64,000 bases of DNA from Nucisporomicrobium flavum (lineage in GTDB: Bacteria; Actinomycetota; Actinomycetes; Mycobacteriales; Micromonosporaceae). The translations under genes were made by a program, and so were the position numbers. Shown here piece by piece: positions 38,575 through 48,734 of this stretch. The notes under the pieces were generated by a model, which was given only the letters and a program-made list of their open reading frames with translations, had not been told where the DNA came from and did no database searches. The first letter of the stretch is position 1; each line of letters opens with the position of its first letter. The stretch lies in NCBI RefSeq assembly GCF_016464385.1, contig NZ_JADMLH010000001.1, positions 62,001 through 126,000 on the forward strand. The letters run 5' to 3'.

Positions 38575-40215
38575 TCAGTCGCGGTCGGCCTCCGCCCGCC
38601 GGCGCCGGGTGGCGCTGAGGACCAGCAGGCCGGCGAGGATCAGCACCGCGCCGCCGAGGCTGATCGTCATGACGTTCGCGCCGGTCAGCGCGAGGCGGTT
38701 GCTGCCGGTGGCCTGGACGTCGGCCACCTCGGTGTCCTGCGCCGCGGCCGGCTCGTCGGGCGCGCCGTCGTCCGTGCCGGCCGCCACCGCCGCCTTCGTC
38801 GAGCTGGTCGGCTTCGGCTTGGCGGTACGCCCGGTCACGTTCTGCGCCGGCGACTCGTCCTCGTCCTCCTCGGCGGGGGCGGTCGTGGTCCGTACCGGCT
38901 TCGCGGTCGCGGGGGTGTCCTCGTCGTCCTTGTCGCTGTCGCTGCCGCCGCCGTTACGGGGCGGCAGGCTCACGGTCGGGGACTTCGGCGGGGTGGTGCC
39001 GGTCTCGGTCTTGGGCGTCGCGGTCGCGCCGGGCTTCGTGCCACCGTCACCCTGGCCGTCGCCGTTGTCGCCGCCCTGGTCACCGCCGTTGTTCCCGCCC
39101 TGGTCACCGCCGTTGCCGCCGTTGCCGCCCTGGTTGCCGTCGCCACCGTTGTCGCCACCGGTGTTGTCGCCGCCCTGGTTGCCGTCGCCGCCCTGGTTGC
39201 CGCCGTTGTCGGCCGGGGGAGTGGTCGGCTGGTCCTGCCCGCCGCCCTGGTTCCCGCCGTTGTCACCCTGGTCGCCGCCCTGGTCACCGCCGTTGTCGCC
39301 ACCGCCGCCGTTGTCACCGTTGTCGCCGCCACCGCGGACCGTGACGCGGACGGCGTCGATCGCGGGGGTCTGGTTGGCGCGCTGCATCATCGGGACGCGG
39401 TGCGAGCCGTCGCCGGCCCACGAGGCGCACTGGGCGATGCCCGCCTGCGGCAGGCCCGGCACCTGGATCGTCACCGTGTCGGGCTGGGCGCCGCCCTTCT
39501 TGTCCTCGGTGGCCACGAAGAACGCCGGTACCGGGGCCGGGTCGACCGCCTCGTTGGTGCTCTGCAGCATCCGGCAGGCGGTGTGGAAGTGACCGCGGAC
39601 GAGGCCCTCGGCGGTCAGCACCGAGCTCTCCACGTAGTAGCCGCCCTGCCCGGCCGCGAGGAAGCGGTCGCGGACCAGGTTGCGCGTACTGACCTTCAGC
39701 GTGAACGGCTGGCCGACCTCGACCTCGCGCGGGGAGTCCGTGATCAGCAGCGTCGGGTTCTTCGCCGCCTCGCCCACCTCGCCGAACTCGGTCGAGACGC
39801 AGCGGTTGCCGTTCTGGAAGCCGTCGTGCGGGGTGAGCCGGCTGTCCTCGCACGTGTCGGTGGTGATCTCCAGGCCGTTGACGGTCTTCTTGATCGTGGC
39901 GCCGTCCTTGCACTCACCGGCCGGCTCGGGCGCCGGCTTCTGCTCGCCCTTCGCGAGCTGGCCGTCACCCTTGTGCTGGACGTCGCCGTCCTTGTCGGTG
40001 TACGTGCCGACCCGCGGGTCGGTGGCCGCCTTCGCGTTCGCCGGCGACGGGGTCGCGGCCGCGGGAGCGCACGCCGCCACCTTCGTCTCGTCGGCGTTGG
40101 AGATCTGGGTGATGCCGACGACCCCGCCGCCCACGACGAGGGCCGCGACGGCGGCGATGACACGACGGTCGGGACCCCGGCGGGTAGCGGCCCGGCGGTA
40201 AGACGACCTTCGCAT
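38575..40215 (-). CDS. LALTG-type cell-wall-anchored surface protein with Gly/Asn/Asp repeats
   Basis: A 546-residue exported protein. A basic N-terminus and one hydrophobic segment (VIAAVAALVVGGGVVGITQ) act as signal. Residues about 90-290 form a globular part like DUF1996-type domains (TPHDGFQNGNRC, VRGHFHTACRMLQSTNEAV, AQCASWAGDGSH). A low-complexity stalk built of GGDNGG, GGNQGG and GGDQGG units follows, then a Pro/Thr/acidic region. The C-terminus is LALTG, a hydrophobic helix and RRRR, the layout of a class E sortase signal (LAxTG). ATG 40215 has AGAGGT upstream. Confidence 0.8.
   Translation of the reverse strand: MRRSSYRRAATRRGPDRRVIAAVAALVVGGGVVGITQISNADETKVAACAPAAATPSPANAKAATDPRVGTYTDKDGDVQHKGDGQLAKGEQKPAPEPAGECKDGATIKKTVNGLEITTDTCEDSRLTPHDGFQNGNRCVSTEFGEVGEAAKNPTLLITDSPREVEVGQPFTLKVSTRNLVRDRFLAAGQGGYYVESSVLTAEGLVRGHFHTACRMLQSTNEAVDPAPVPAFFVATEDKKGGAQPDTVTIQVPGLPQAGIAQCASWAGDGSHRVPMMQRANQTPAIDAVRVTVRGGGDNGDNGGGGDNGGDQGGDQGDNGGNQGGGQDQPTTPPADNGGNQGGDGNQGGDNTGGDNGGDGNQGGNGGNGGDQGGNNGGDQGGDNGDGQGDGGTKPGATATPKTETGTTPPKSPTVSLPPRNGGGSDSDKDDEDTPATAKPVRTTTAPAEEDEDESPAQNVTGRTAKPKPTSSTKAAVAAGTDDGAPDEPAAAQDTEVADVQATGSNRLALTGANVMTISLGGAVLILAGLLVLSATRRRRAEADRD
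39046..39330. repeat. Coding tandem-repeat tract (Gly/Asn/Asp/Gln stalk)
   Basis: Within the surface-protein gene, units such as CCGTTGTCGCCGCCCTGG and variants recur imperfectly. They translate on the minus strand to NGG, DGG and QGG triplets. Such tracts can vary in length by slippage. Confidence 0.75.
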
Positions 40216-40441
40216 GGGTGATACCTCTTCTGTAGTCTCTCGCTCATCGTCCGCAACCATTCGCAGGTCTGCGGACGCCGTTTCCGGCCCCCTTCTGAGC
40301 TGGCTCCCAGACGGTAAGAGCCAGGAACGGGGAAAGCCATGTGACGCCAGATTCTTGAGGCATTCTTAGGCGCGAATTAAAGAAGAAATATGTGATCCGC
40401 CGAGAACCGCGGACATCATCCGAACGGACGATGCCGGGGGT
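40216..40441. other. Intergenic region upstream of the surface-protein gene
   Basis: About 226 bases containing an unusually AT-rich patch (about 40370-40392) between two leftward genes. It should carry the promoter of the surface protein. A weak 5-bp hairpin (TCCGC/GCGGA) after the polyprenyl synthetase gene could end that operon. No convincing promoter hexamers or operator were found. Confidence 0.4.
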
Positions 40442-41386
40442 TCACCGCCGGGCCGGATTTTTCTCCGGAATCAGGCCGCGATGGCGCGGGGAGATCAACC
40501 GTAGCTGGCGTTCGGCGTACGCGCGGGGCAGGTCGGCGAGGTCCGGCCGGAAGCGGGTGGCCTGGTCGACGAGCTCGTCGATCGTGCGCAGCGTCTCGGC
40601 GATGCCCGGTCCGCGCCGGAGCAGGCGGGTGGCGGTGTCGCGCTCGGCGGCGGTGAGGCCGGGACGCAGCAGGTCACGCAGGCGCGGCTCGGCGGCGAGC
40701 GTGTGGACGGCCGGCAGGGTCACCGTTCCGGCGGCGAAATCGGCGGCCGTGGGTTTGCCGTACGTCTCGTCGTCGGAGAGCAGATCCAGCAGGTCGTCCA
40801 GCAATTGCAGGACGATGCCGAACGCCAATCCGTACGCGCGCAGCCCGTCACTGTTCCGGCCGGCGGCGGCGGCGCCCAATTCGCACGCGGTGGCGATGAG
40901 CGTGCCGGTCTTCAGCTCGGCGATGCGCAGCGCGGTGGTGGCGGTGACGCCGGGATCGTGGCGGTGGGCGGCCTCGAGGGCCTGACCGGCGCACAGGTCC
41001 ACCAGCGCGTCGCTCGCCAGCGCGGCGGCGTGCACGCCGGCCCGGGCGGCGTACCGGCCGGCGAGTCCGATGAGGACGTCACCGGCCAGCACGGCGGTGC
41101 CGGCGCCCTCGGCGGCGTGCACGGTGGGCACCCCGCGCCGTTCCGGGGCGTCGTCGAGCAGGTCGTCGTGCACGAGCGTGGCCAGGTGCAGCAGCTCGAC
41201 CGCGGCGGCGGCCGGGACCGCGGCGGCCGCATCGCCGGCAACGGTGAGCACCAGCGAGGCCCGCAGCCGTTTCCCGCCGGCCAGCGCCAGCCGCCGGCAC
41301 GGCCCGGCCAGCGAGGCGGGGAGGCCGTCGAACGCCTGGGCCAGCATGCGCTCCACCGCGGCCGGGCCCGTCCCGGCACCGCTCAT
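40442..41386 (-). CDS. Polyprenyl (isoprenyl) diphosphate synthase
   Basis: A 314-residue trans-isoprenyl diphosphate synthase. GGKRLRASLVL binds the allylic or homoallylic diphosphate. The first Asp-rich motif is in LVHDDLLDDAPERRG, the second in LQLLDDLLDLLSDDETYGKP, followed by Lys. Product length cannot be read safely. ATG 41386 overlaps the MMPL gene by four bases, so the two are co-transcribed under the MarR-linked promoter. A lipid product could be a cargo or partner of the exporter; this is inference. Confidence 0.88.
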   Translation of the reverse strand: MSGAGTGPAAVERMLAQAFDGLPASLAGPCRRLALAGGKRLRASLVLTVAGDAAAAVPAAAAVELLHLATLVHDDLLDDAPERRGVPTVHAAEGAGTAVLAGDVLIGLAGRYAARAGVHAAALASDALVDLCAGQALEAAHRHDPGVTATTALRIAELKTGTLIATACELGAAAAGRNSDGLRAYGLAFGIVLQLLDDLLDLLSDDETYGKPTAADFAAGTVTLPAVHTLAAEPRLRDLLRPGLTAAERDTATRLLRRGPGIAETLRTIDELVDQATRFRPDLADLPRAYAERQLRLISPRHRGLIPEKNPARR

Positions 41387-43434
41387 CCGGTCACCGCCGT
41401 AACCCGGTCCGGCTCGGCCGCGGCTTCGCGCCGGCGCGGGCGCACCGGCCACCAGAAGCGGTCGCCCAGGAGGGTGGCCAGGGCGGGGACGAGGACCGTA
41501 CGCACCAGCAGTGTGTCCAGCAGCACCCCGAGGCCCACGATCACGCCGATCTGGGTCAGCGTGATGATCGGCAGCACGCCCAGCACCGCGAACACCGCCG
41601 CCAGCAGGATGCCGGCGCTGGTGATCACCGCGCCGGTCGCGGCCAGGGCCTGGATCATGCCGTCCCGGGTGCCCCGGTGCGCCGCCTCCTCCCGGGCCCG
41701 GGTGACCAGGAAGATGTTGTAGTCGACGCCGAGCGCGACGAGGAACAGGAACGAGAAGAGCGGCACCTGGTTGTCCAGGCCCGGATAGTCGAGGACCTGC
41801 CGGAACAGCCAGGATCCGGCGCCGAGGGCGGCCGCGAAGCTGGCGATGACCGTCGCGATCAGCAGCAGCGCCGCGACCACCGCGCGCAGCAGCACGCCGA
41901 GCACGAGCAGCACCACGAGCAGGATGACCGGGACGATCACCCTGAGGTCGTCGCGGGACGCGTCCCGGTTGTCGAGGGCGGTGGCCACGCTGCCACCGAC
42001 GAGCGCGTCGCCGCCCGGTACGGCGTGGACGGTGCTGCGCAGCGTACGGATGGCCTGATAGCTCTCCGGGGTGTCCGGCGCGGTCGTGAGCACCGCGTCG
42101 ATCCGGACCACCGTGGGGGTCTGCTCGGCGATGCGGGCTTGGGCGACGCCCGGGGTGGCGGAGACCGCGGCGAGCACTTCCTGCGCCTTGGCCGGGGCGG
42201 CGATCACGACCGCGGGGTCCGCCGCGCCGGCCGGGAACGACCTGCTCAGCGTCTCGAGGCCGTCGACGGACTCCGCCTGGACGCGGAACTGCTCGGTCTG
42301 CGACAGGCCGAGCCGGGTGCCGGGGATGCCGGCCGCGCAGACCGCGAGCACCACGATGGACAGCGCCGTGACCAGGCCCGGCCGGCGTGCCACACCGGTG
42401 CCGACGCGGGACCACAGCCGGTGCGACAGCTCGTCGCCGACCCGCGGGATGAACGGCCAGAACAGGCCGCGGCCGCAGACCACGAGCGCCGGCGGCAGCA
42501 CGACGAGCGCGAAGAGTGCGGCCACGCCGATGCCGAGCGCGGCGGTCACGCCGAGCGCGACGGTGTCGCCGAGGCTGGCGAGCAGGAGCGTGAGCAGGCT
42601 GAGCACCACCGTGGCGGCGCTGGCGATCACGGCCGGTCCGGCGCCGCGCAGCGCCCGGCGCATCGCCTCCCGGCGGTCCTCGTGCCGGTGCAGCTCCTCC
42701 CGGTAGCGGGAGATCAGCAGCAGCGCGTAGTCGGTGCCGGCGCCGAACACGAGCACGGTGACGATGCCGACGGTGGAGTCGCCGATGGTGAGGTCGGTGT
42801 GCCGCGACAGCACGGCGACCAGCCCGCTCGCGACCCGGTCGGCCAGACCGACGACAGCGAGGGGTACGAGCCACAGCAGCGGGCTGCGGTACGTGATCAG
42901 CAGCAGCAGCGCCACGACGACGACGGTCACGATCAGCAGGTTGGTGTTGGCGCCGGTGAAGCTGTCGGCGATGTCCGCGGAGAACCCGGCGCCGCCGGTG
43001 ACCTGGGCGGTGAGGCCGTCCGGGAGCCCGGCGCGGGCCTGCTCGCGCAGCTGCTTCACCCGCGAGATGAGCTCGTCGGCGGGCAGGCCGGCGCTGAGCG
43101 GCACCACGATGGTCGCGGCGTCGCGCCGGTCGGAGAACACGGGCGGTCCCGCGGCGCGGAGCTGCTTCGCGTCCGCTGTGATCTTCGTCGTGTCCGCGGG
43201 GGTCAGCGGCCGGCCGTCCCGGCTGTAGACGATGAGCGCCGGGTTCTCCTGCCCGGAGGGAAGTTGCCGCTGCACGGCGGCCACCCGGGTGGATTCGGCG
43301 CCGTCGGGCAGCGTCGCGGTCGGGTCGTTCGACGTGCGTGCGGCCCCTGAGGTGCCGATGACCGCGCCGGCGGCCAAGAGGGCCACCAGGAGTACGAGCC
43401 AGGCAGAGAGCCGTCCGGTGAGCGTCCGCATCAT
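41383..43434 (-). CDS. MMPL-family RND lipid/drug exporter
   Basis: A 683-residue membrane protein with two repeats of a transmembrane block and an extracytoplasmic loop, 11-12 segments in all. The MMPL landmarks are VLVFGAGTDYALLLISRYREEL and FLVALGVDYNIFLVTRAREE, the Asp-Tyr pairs of the proton relay, each followed by the family's basic helix. ATG 43434 and ATG 43431 are adjacent, and GGAGG lies so close that the second may be used. It diverges from the MarR gene. Confidence 0.9.
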   Translation of the reverse strand: MMRTLTGRLSAWLVLLVALLAAGAVIGTSGAARTSNDPTATLPDGAESTRVAAVQRQLPSGQENPALIVYSRDGRPLTPADTTKITADAKQLRAAGPPVFSDRRDAATIVVPLSAGLPADELISRVKQLREQARAGLPDGLTAQVTGGAGFSADIADSFTGANTNLLIVTVVVVALLLLITYRSPLLWLVPLAVVGLADRVASGLVAVLSRHTDLTIGDSTVGIVTVLVFGAGTDYALLLISRYREELHRHEDRREAMRRALRGAGPAVIASAATVVLSLLTLLLASLGDTVALGVTAALGIGVAALFALVVLPPALVVCGRGLFWPFIPRVGDELSHRLWSRVGTGVARRPGLVTALSIVVLAVCAAGIPGTRLGLSQTEQFRVQAESVDGLETLSRSFPAGAADPAVVIAAPAKAQEVLAAVSATPGVAQARIAEQTPTVVRIDAVLTTAPDTPESYQAIRTLRSTVHAVPGGDALVGGSVATALDNRDASRDDLRVIVPVILLVVLLVLGVLLRAVVAALLLIATVIASFAAALGAGSWLFRQVLDYPGLDNQVPLFSFLFLVALGVDYNIFLVTRAREEAAHRGTRDGMIQALAATGAVITSAGILLAAVFAVLGVLPIITLTQIGVIVGLGVLLDTLLVRTVLVPALATLLGDRFWWPVRPRRREAAAEPDRVTAVTG

Positions 43435-43450
43435 TCCTCCGCCATGAAGT

Positions 43451-43467
43451 ATCTCGACCATCGAGAT
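43451..43467. promoter_or_regulatory. MarR-type operator palindrome
   Basis: ATCTCGA-CCA-TCGAGAT is a perfect 7-3-7 inverted repeat, 17 bases from the exporter start and 38 from the MarR start. ATCTCGA half-sites are a common target of MarR-family proteins, so autoregulation and exporter control are likely. Confidence 0.65.
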
Positions 43468-43504
43468 TGTTACCCAGGGCGCCGCCGTCTGCAACACTGA
43501 GCGC

Positions 43505-43993
43505 GTGTACCGGGCGCGGGAGTCGGAGCGGGATCGGCTCCGTGAGGAGATCGTCAACCTGATGCGGTCGTACAGCGTCGAGGCGCAGCACGTCGGCCAG
43601 GCCTTCGCCCAGCGGCACGGCCTGCACCCGACCGACCTGCAGGCGCTCATCGCGGTGATGCACGCCGAGGGGCGCGGCGACCCGCTCACGCCGGGCCGGC
43701 TGGGCGAGGCGCTGGGGCTGTCGTCGGGCGCCACCACGGCGGCGATCGACCGCCTGGAACGCTCCGGGCACCTGCGGCGGACCCGGGAGAGCGCCGACCG
43801 CCGGGTCGTGCATCTGCGCTACGGCGAGCCGGGGATGGTGCTGGCGATGCAGTTCTTCCGGCCGCTCGGCGAGCGTACGGACGAGGTCATGGCGGACTTC
43901 GACGACGCGGAGCTGGCCACGGTGCACCGCTTCCTGGCCGGGATGACGCAGGCGCTCTCGGACCACCACCGCGACGTGCGATCCGCAGGCTGA
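43505..43993 (+). CDS. MarR-family transcriptional regulator
   Basis: A 162-residue winged-helix regulator. TDLQALIAVMHAEG and PGRLGEALGLSSGATTAAIDRL form the recognition region, and GHLRRTRESADRRVVHLR is the wing with the DRR motif. The start is GTG 43505. It is divergent from the MMPL exporter with a palindrome between, the usual layout for a repressor relieved by a toxic or phenolic ligand. Confidence 0.88.
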   Translation: MYRARESERDRLREEIVNLMRSYSVEAQHVGQAFAQRHGLHPTDLQALIAVMHAEGRGDPLTPGRLGEALGLSSGATTAAIDRLERSGHLRRTRESADRRVVHLRYGEPGMVLAMQFFRPLGERTDEVMADFDDAELATVHRFLAGMTQALSDHHRDVRSAG

Positions 43994-44062
43994 AGCCGCA
44001 GCCGGCGGGCGGCGCGGTCCGGTGGTGGGGTGAGGGTCCGGCGGCGGGGCGAGGGCCGCGGA

Positions 44063-45004
44063 TCAGTCCAGGACGTCCTCCACCGCGCGGCGGGGGGTCG
44101 GGCGGCCCGGCTGGCCGAAGCCGAGGCGCAGCGCGATCTGCGGCACCCCCGAGCGGCGCAACGAGCGGCGCAGGTGCTCGCGGGCGGCCGGCACCTCGAT
44201 CGGCTGGGACATCATCGAGCTGGCCAGCCCGGCGTCGGTCGCGGTCAGCAGCACCCGCTGCAACGCCTGCCCGGCCGCGAGCTGGTCCACCGGCCGGTCC
44301 GCCGGCGTGCCCAGAACCGCCACGAGCGGCTCCGGTTCGAAGTCGCGGCCCGAGCCCCGGGGGCGGTCCGCGAAGGAACGCTGGGGGAGCAGGTCCTGCG
44401 GCTCGCCGGCGGGCGCGCCGGCGGTCACCGGTACGCCGTCGGGCGCGGCGTCCGCGTGCGTCCAGCCGATCATCTCCGCCTGGTAGGCCGGGTCGCGGCG
44501 CAGCACCCGGTCGGCGCTGCGGGCGATCTCGGCGAAACCGGACAGCGCGGTCATGCCCACCAGCAGGTCGAGCCAGCCGCCCTCGATCTGGGCCGCCTCG
44601 ATCAGGCGGATGCGGGCCTCCGACGGCACCGGGTCGGGCCAGAACGGCTTCCGGTTGCTGAACCGGTGGGGGATCGCGGCGGCGAGGTCCGCCTCGGCGT
44701 ACGTCGGCGGCCGCTCCGGGCCCGGCGTGAGCCGCGCGACGAGGTCGCCGTACGGGCGCAGGTCCACCTCGGCCGGCCGGCCCAGCGCCGCCAGCGCCAG
44801 CCGGGCGTTGAACGTGGCCGCGCCGCACGCGATCCGCACCGCCCAGCCGGCCGAGTCGGCGATCTCCAGCTGCCGGGAGCGGTCGGCGAGGACCTCGATA
44901 GCGCCGTCGCGCAGCCGGAAGCGCCACGGCTGTGAGTTGTGCAGCGACGGCGCGCGGATGCCCGCCGCGGCCGCGGCGTACAGATCGTTCTCGGTGTAGC
45001 CCAT
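44063..45004 (-). CDS. Acg-family FMN nitroreductase-like protein (first copy)
   Basis: A 313-residue nitroreductase-fold protein. Its N-terminal AGIRAPSLHNSQPWRFRLRD is the hallmark of the mycobacterial Acg (Rv2032) family, members of the DosR dormancy regulon. Later parts include RRDPAYQAEMIGWTH and DAGLASSMMSQPIE. Acg proteins bind FMN but may not act as classical reductases. It starts one base after the second copy ends and is co-transcribed with it. Confidence 0.85.
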   Translation of the reverse strand: MGYTENDLYAAAAAGIRAPSLHNSQPWRFRLRDGAIEVLADRSRQLEIADSAGWAVRIACGAATFNARLALAALGRPAEVDLRPYGDLVARLTPGPERPPTYAEADLAAAIPHRFSNRKPFWPDPVPSEARIRLIEAAQIEGGWLDLLVGMTALSGFAEIARSADRVLRRDPAYQAEMIGWTHADAAPDGVPVTAGAPAGEPQDLLPQRSFADRPRGSGRDFEPEPLVAVLGTPADRPVDQLAAGQALQRVLLTATDAGLASSMMSQPIEVPAAREHLRRSLRRSGVPQIALRLGFGQPGRPTPRRAVEDVLD

Positions 45005-45005
45005 G

Positions 45006-45977
45006 TCAGCCCTCGACCTCGATGACGTCCGCCGCGTCCCGCCGCGGGGCGGCCGGCAGCTCGGTGGTGTCGTCGGCGTACCCGAGCCGGACCGCCACGT
45101 ACGGCTCGCCCACGTCGGAGAGCAGGCGGCGCAGCAGGTGGCGGGGCCAGTCGACCTCGATGCTGTCGCTGAGCGGTGCGGTCGCCAGGCCCTCGGCGGT
45201 CGCCGCGAGCAGCAGCGCCGACAGGGCCTCGCCGCCGCGCAGCACGTCCGCCGGCCGGTCGCTGAGACCGAAGATGATCACGTACGCGGCGCCGGCGTCG
45301 TGCCCCGGCCCCGCCGACAGGCCCGCCTCGCCCTCCGGCGCGAAGTCGCGCACCGGCACGCGGCGCAGCGCCGGCTCGACGGCGGTGGCCGCCGGCACCC
45401 CGTCACCGGAGCCGGCCGGGCGGTTGGTCCACTGCCGCAGCTCCTCCCGGTACGCCGGGTCGGTGCGCTGGGTCTCGCCGGCGACGTCGGTGGCCGCCGC
45501 GAACAGGTACACCTCGTCGGGGCGTACGACGTGCAGGTAGGCGCCCTGGGCCTCGACGGCCCGGCGCAGGCCGCTGAGCTGGAGATCGGTGACCGGGCGT
45601 TCGCCGTACGCGCGCCGGTCGGTGCGCCGCCGCCCGGCAGCCGCGGCCATCCGCTTCGCCTCGGGGTCGGCCGGCCGCTGGCCGGTGAACGTGACGCGGG
45701 CGAGCAGGTCGGGCTCGCCGGGCTCCGGGAAGCGTTCCACGGCGGCGTGCGCCCCCGCGGCCGCCAGCGCCACGCGCGCGTGGTGCAGGGCCCCGCCGCA
45801 GCTGAGCAGCAGGAGGCGGCCCTCGGGGTCGGTGGCGGTCAGTGCGCGGGACCGGTCGGCGTACAGGCTCATCGTGTCGCCGGCGATCCGCCAGCGCCAC
45901 GGCTGGGTGTTGAACACCGAGGGGGCGTGCAGCGACGTACGGGCCGCTGCGGCCAGGATCTCGGTCGTGCTGGTCAT
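45006..45977 (-). CDS. Acg-family FMN nitroreductase-like protein (second copy)
   Basis: A 323-residue paralogue of the downstream gene, with TSLHAPSVFNTQPWRWRIAG at the same place and RTDPAYREELRQWTN and EGLATAPLSDSIEVDWP further on. ATG 45977 is chosen over 46001 because GGAGG stands 8 bases before it. A DosR-box-like palindrome lies 59 bases upstream, so the pair likely answers to the DevR protein encoded nearby. Confidence 0.85.
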   Translation of the reverse strand: MTSTTEILAAAARTSLHAPSVFNTQPWRWRIAGDTMSLYADRSRALTATDPEGRLLLLSCGGALHHARVALAAAGAHAAVERFPEPGEPDLLARVTFTGQRPADPEAKRMAAAAGRRRTDRRAYGERPVTDLQLSGLRRAVEAQGAYLHVVRPDEVYLFAAATDVAGETQRTDPAYREELRQWTNRPAGSGDGVPAATAVEPALRRVPVRDFAPEGEAGLSAGPGHDAGAAYVIIFGLSDRPADVLRGGEALSALLLAATAEGLATAPLSDSIEVDWPRHLLRRLLSDVGEPYVAVRLGYADDTTELPAAPRRDAADVIEVEG

Positions 45978-46036
45978 GGGGGGAACCTCCGGGTCGGTCA
46001 CCTCTCAAAGGTGCCGTCCCGCAGGCCCGGCGATCA

Positions 46037-46050
46037 GGGCCGAAGGTCCC
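46037..46050 (-). promoter_or_regulatory. DosR/DevR-box-like palindrome upstream of the Acg pair
   Basis: GGGCCGAAGGTCCC on the plus strand reads GGGACCTTCGGCCC toward the Acg genes. It matches the mycobacterial DosR consensus GGGACTTTNGNCCC at nearly every fixed position. It is 59 bases upstream of the second Acg start and just beyond the kinase stop. Confidence 0.7.
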
Positions 46051-46054
46051 GAAA

Positions 46055-47719
<1,665 letters not shown>

Positions 47720-47723
47720 CTAT

Positions 47724-48581
47724 CTAGATCGATCCGCGGACCACGAGCACGGGGCAGCCCGCGTGGTGCAGCAGTTGCAGGCCGGTGGAGCCGAGCAGGG
47801 TGTTGACGACCGTGCCGTGGCCACGGCTGCCGACCACGACCAGGCGCGCGCTGTGCGACACGGCGACGAGCACGGCGGCGGCACCGTCGGGCGAGACGAC
47901 GGCCTCGACGTCGACCTCCGGGTACTTCTCCCGCCACGGCGCCACCTCCTGCTCGAGGCGTTCCAGCTCCTCGGCGTGCACCCGGGGCACCGCGTTGTCG
48001 ACGGCCGGGATGTCGCCGACCCACAGCGGCACCGGCGACGTGTACGACCGCACGATCGCGAGCGGCGCGTCCCGGTGGGAGGCGGCCTCGAAGGCGGCGC
48101 CGAGCACCCCGGACGCGGCGGGGGAGTCGTCCACGCCGGCGACGACGGGCCCGGAGGCGATCTCCGTACGCCCGCGCACCACCGCCACGGGGACTTGGGC
48201 GTGCGTGGCGACGCGCTGGCTGACCGAGCCGAGCAGCAGGCTGGCGAACCCGCCGCGGCCACGGTTGCCGACGACGAGCAGCGCGGCGTCCGCCTGCCCG
48301 AGCAGCGCGGTGACCGGGTCGCCGGGCACGGCGTGCGCCTCGATGCGGATGTGGAACGCGGCCGCGGCGCGGGCCTGCACCACCGCGGCGTCGAGCACGG
48401 CCTCGGTGAGGTGCCGTTCGTCCTGCGCGCCGGGCTGCGGCTCGTACGCGGACACGATGCGCAGCGGCACGTCGCGCCGGGCCGCCTCGCGGGCGGCCCA
48501 CCGGACGGCGGCCTCGCCGGGCGCGGTGCCGTCGGTGCCGGCGACGATCGGGCGGGCGGTCGTGATGGCGGTCTGTTCCAT
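47724..48581 (-). CDS. Tandem-domain universal stress protein
   Basis: A 285-residue protein with two Usp domains. Each keeps the ATP-binding pattern G-x2-G-x9-G-S: VVGNRGRGGFASLLLGSVSQRV in the first and VVGSRGHGTVVNTLLGSTG in the second. Such double-Usp proteins are typical DosR regulon members. ATG 48581 fits the conserved IVAGTDGT start. Two DosR-like boxes lie 37-72 bases upstream. It is the first gene of an operon with the kinase. Confidence 0.9.
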   Translation of the reverse strand: MEQTAITTARPIVAGTDGTAPGEAAVRWAAREAARRDVPLRIVSAYEPQPGAQDERHLTEAVLDAAVVQARAAAAFHIRIEAHAVPGDPVTALLGQADAALLVVGNRGRGGFASLLLGSVSQRVATHAQVPVAVVRGRTEIASGPVVAGVDDSPAASGVLGAAFEAASHRDAPLAIVRSYTSPVPLWVGDIPAVDNAVPRVHAEELERLEQEVAPWREKYPEVDVEAVVSPDGAAAVLVAVSHSARLVVVGSRGHGTVVNTLLGSTGLQLLHHAGCPVLVVRGSI

Positions 48582-48617
48582 GGGTTCATCGAACGCCGGT
48601 GCCCGGCCCGCGCGGCA

Positions 48618-48631
48618 GGGACGGCGGTCAC
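48618..48631. promoter_or_regulatory. Second, weaker DosR-like box
   Basis: GGGACGGCGGTCAC keeps GGGAC and GTC of the consensus but loses the last CCC. Its start is 22 bases, two helical turns, from the start of the stronger box at 48640, like the paired boxes of mycobacterial dormancy promoters. Confidence 0.4.
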
Positions 48632-48639
48632 CGGCGGCC

Positions 48640-48653
48640 GGGCCGTTCGGCCC
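48640..48653. promoter_or_regulatory. DosR/DevR-box-like palindrome in the usp-devR divergent region
   Basis: GGGCCGTTCGGCCC is a perfect 14-bp palindrome matching the DosR pattern (GGG, C5, TT, G10, CCC). It is 58 bases upstream of the stress-protein start and 81 upstream of devR, so it could serve both. Confidence 0.65.
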
Positions 48654-48734
48654 ATCGACGACTTTTGTGCGTTGTCGGCGACACAGGACGTTAGACTCTT
48701 GGTGTCCGGGCCCCGGCCCAGGTAGGAAGTACAC

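Noticed and set aside
39046..39330. CRISPR-like or non-coding repeat array
   Set aside because: Units are short, imperfect and without spacers, and translate in frame to the Gly-rich stalk of a surface protein.
40442..43969. A single minus-strand frame of over 1100 codons across the synthase and MMPL genes
   Set aside because: Only its last 314 codons (from ATG 41386) match a family. The rest is antisense or out-of-frame text rich in Arg/Pro/Ala, typical of high-GC shadow frames.
40442..43993. Terpene or carotenoid biosynthetic gene cluster
   Set aside because: Only a prenyl synthase is present; no cyclase, phytoene synthase, desaturase or other tailoring genes are nearby.
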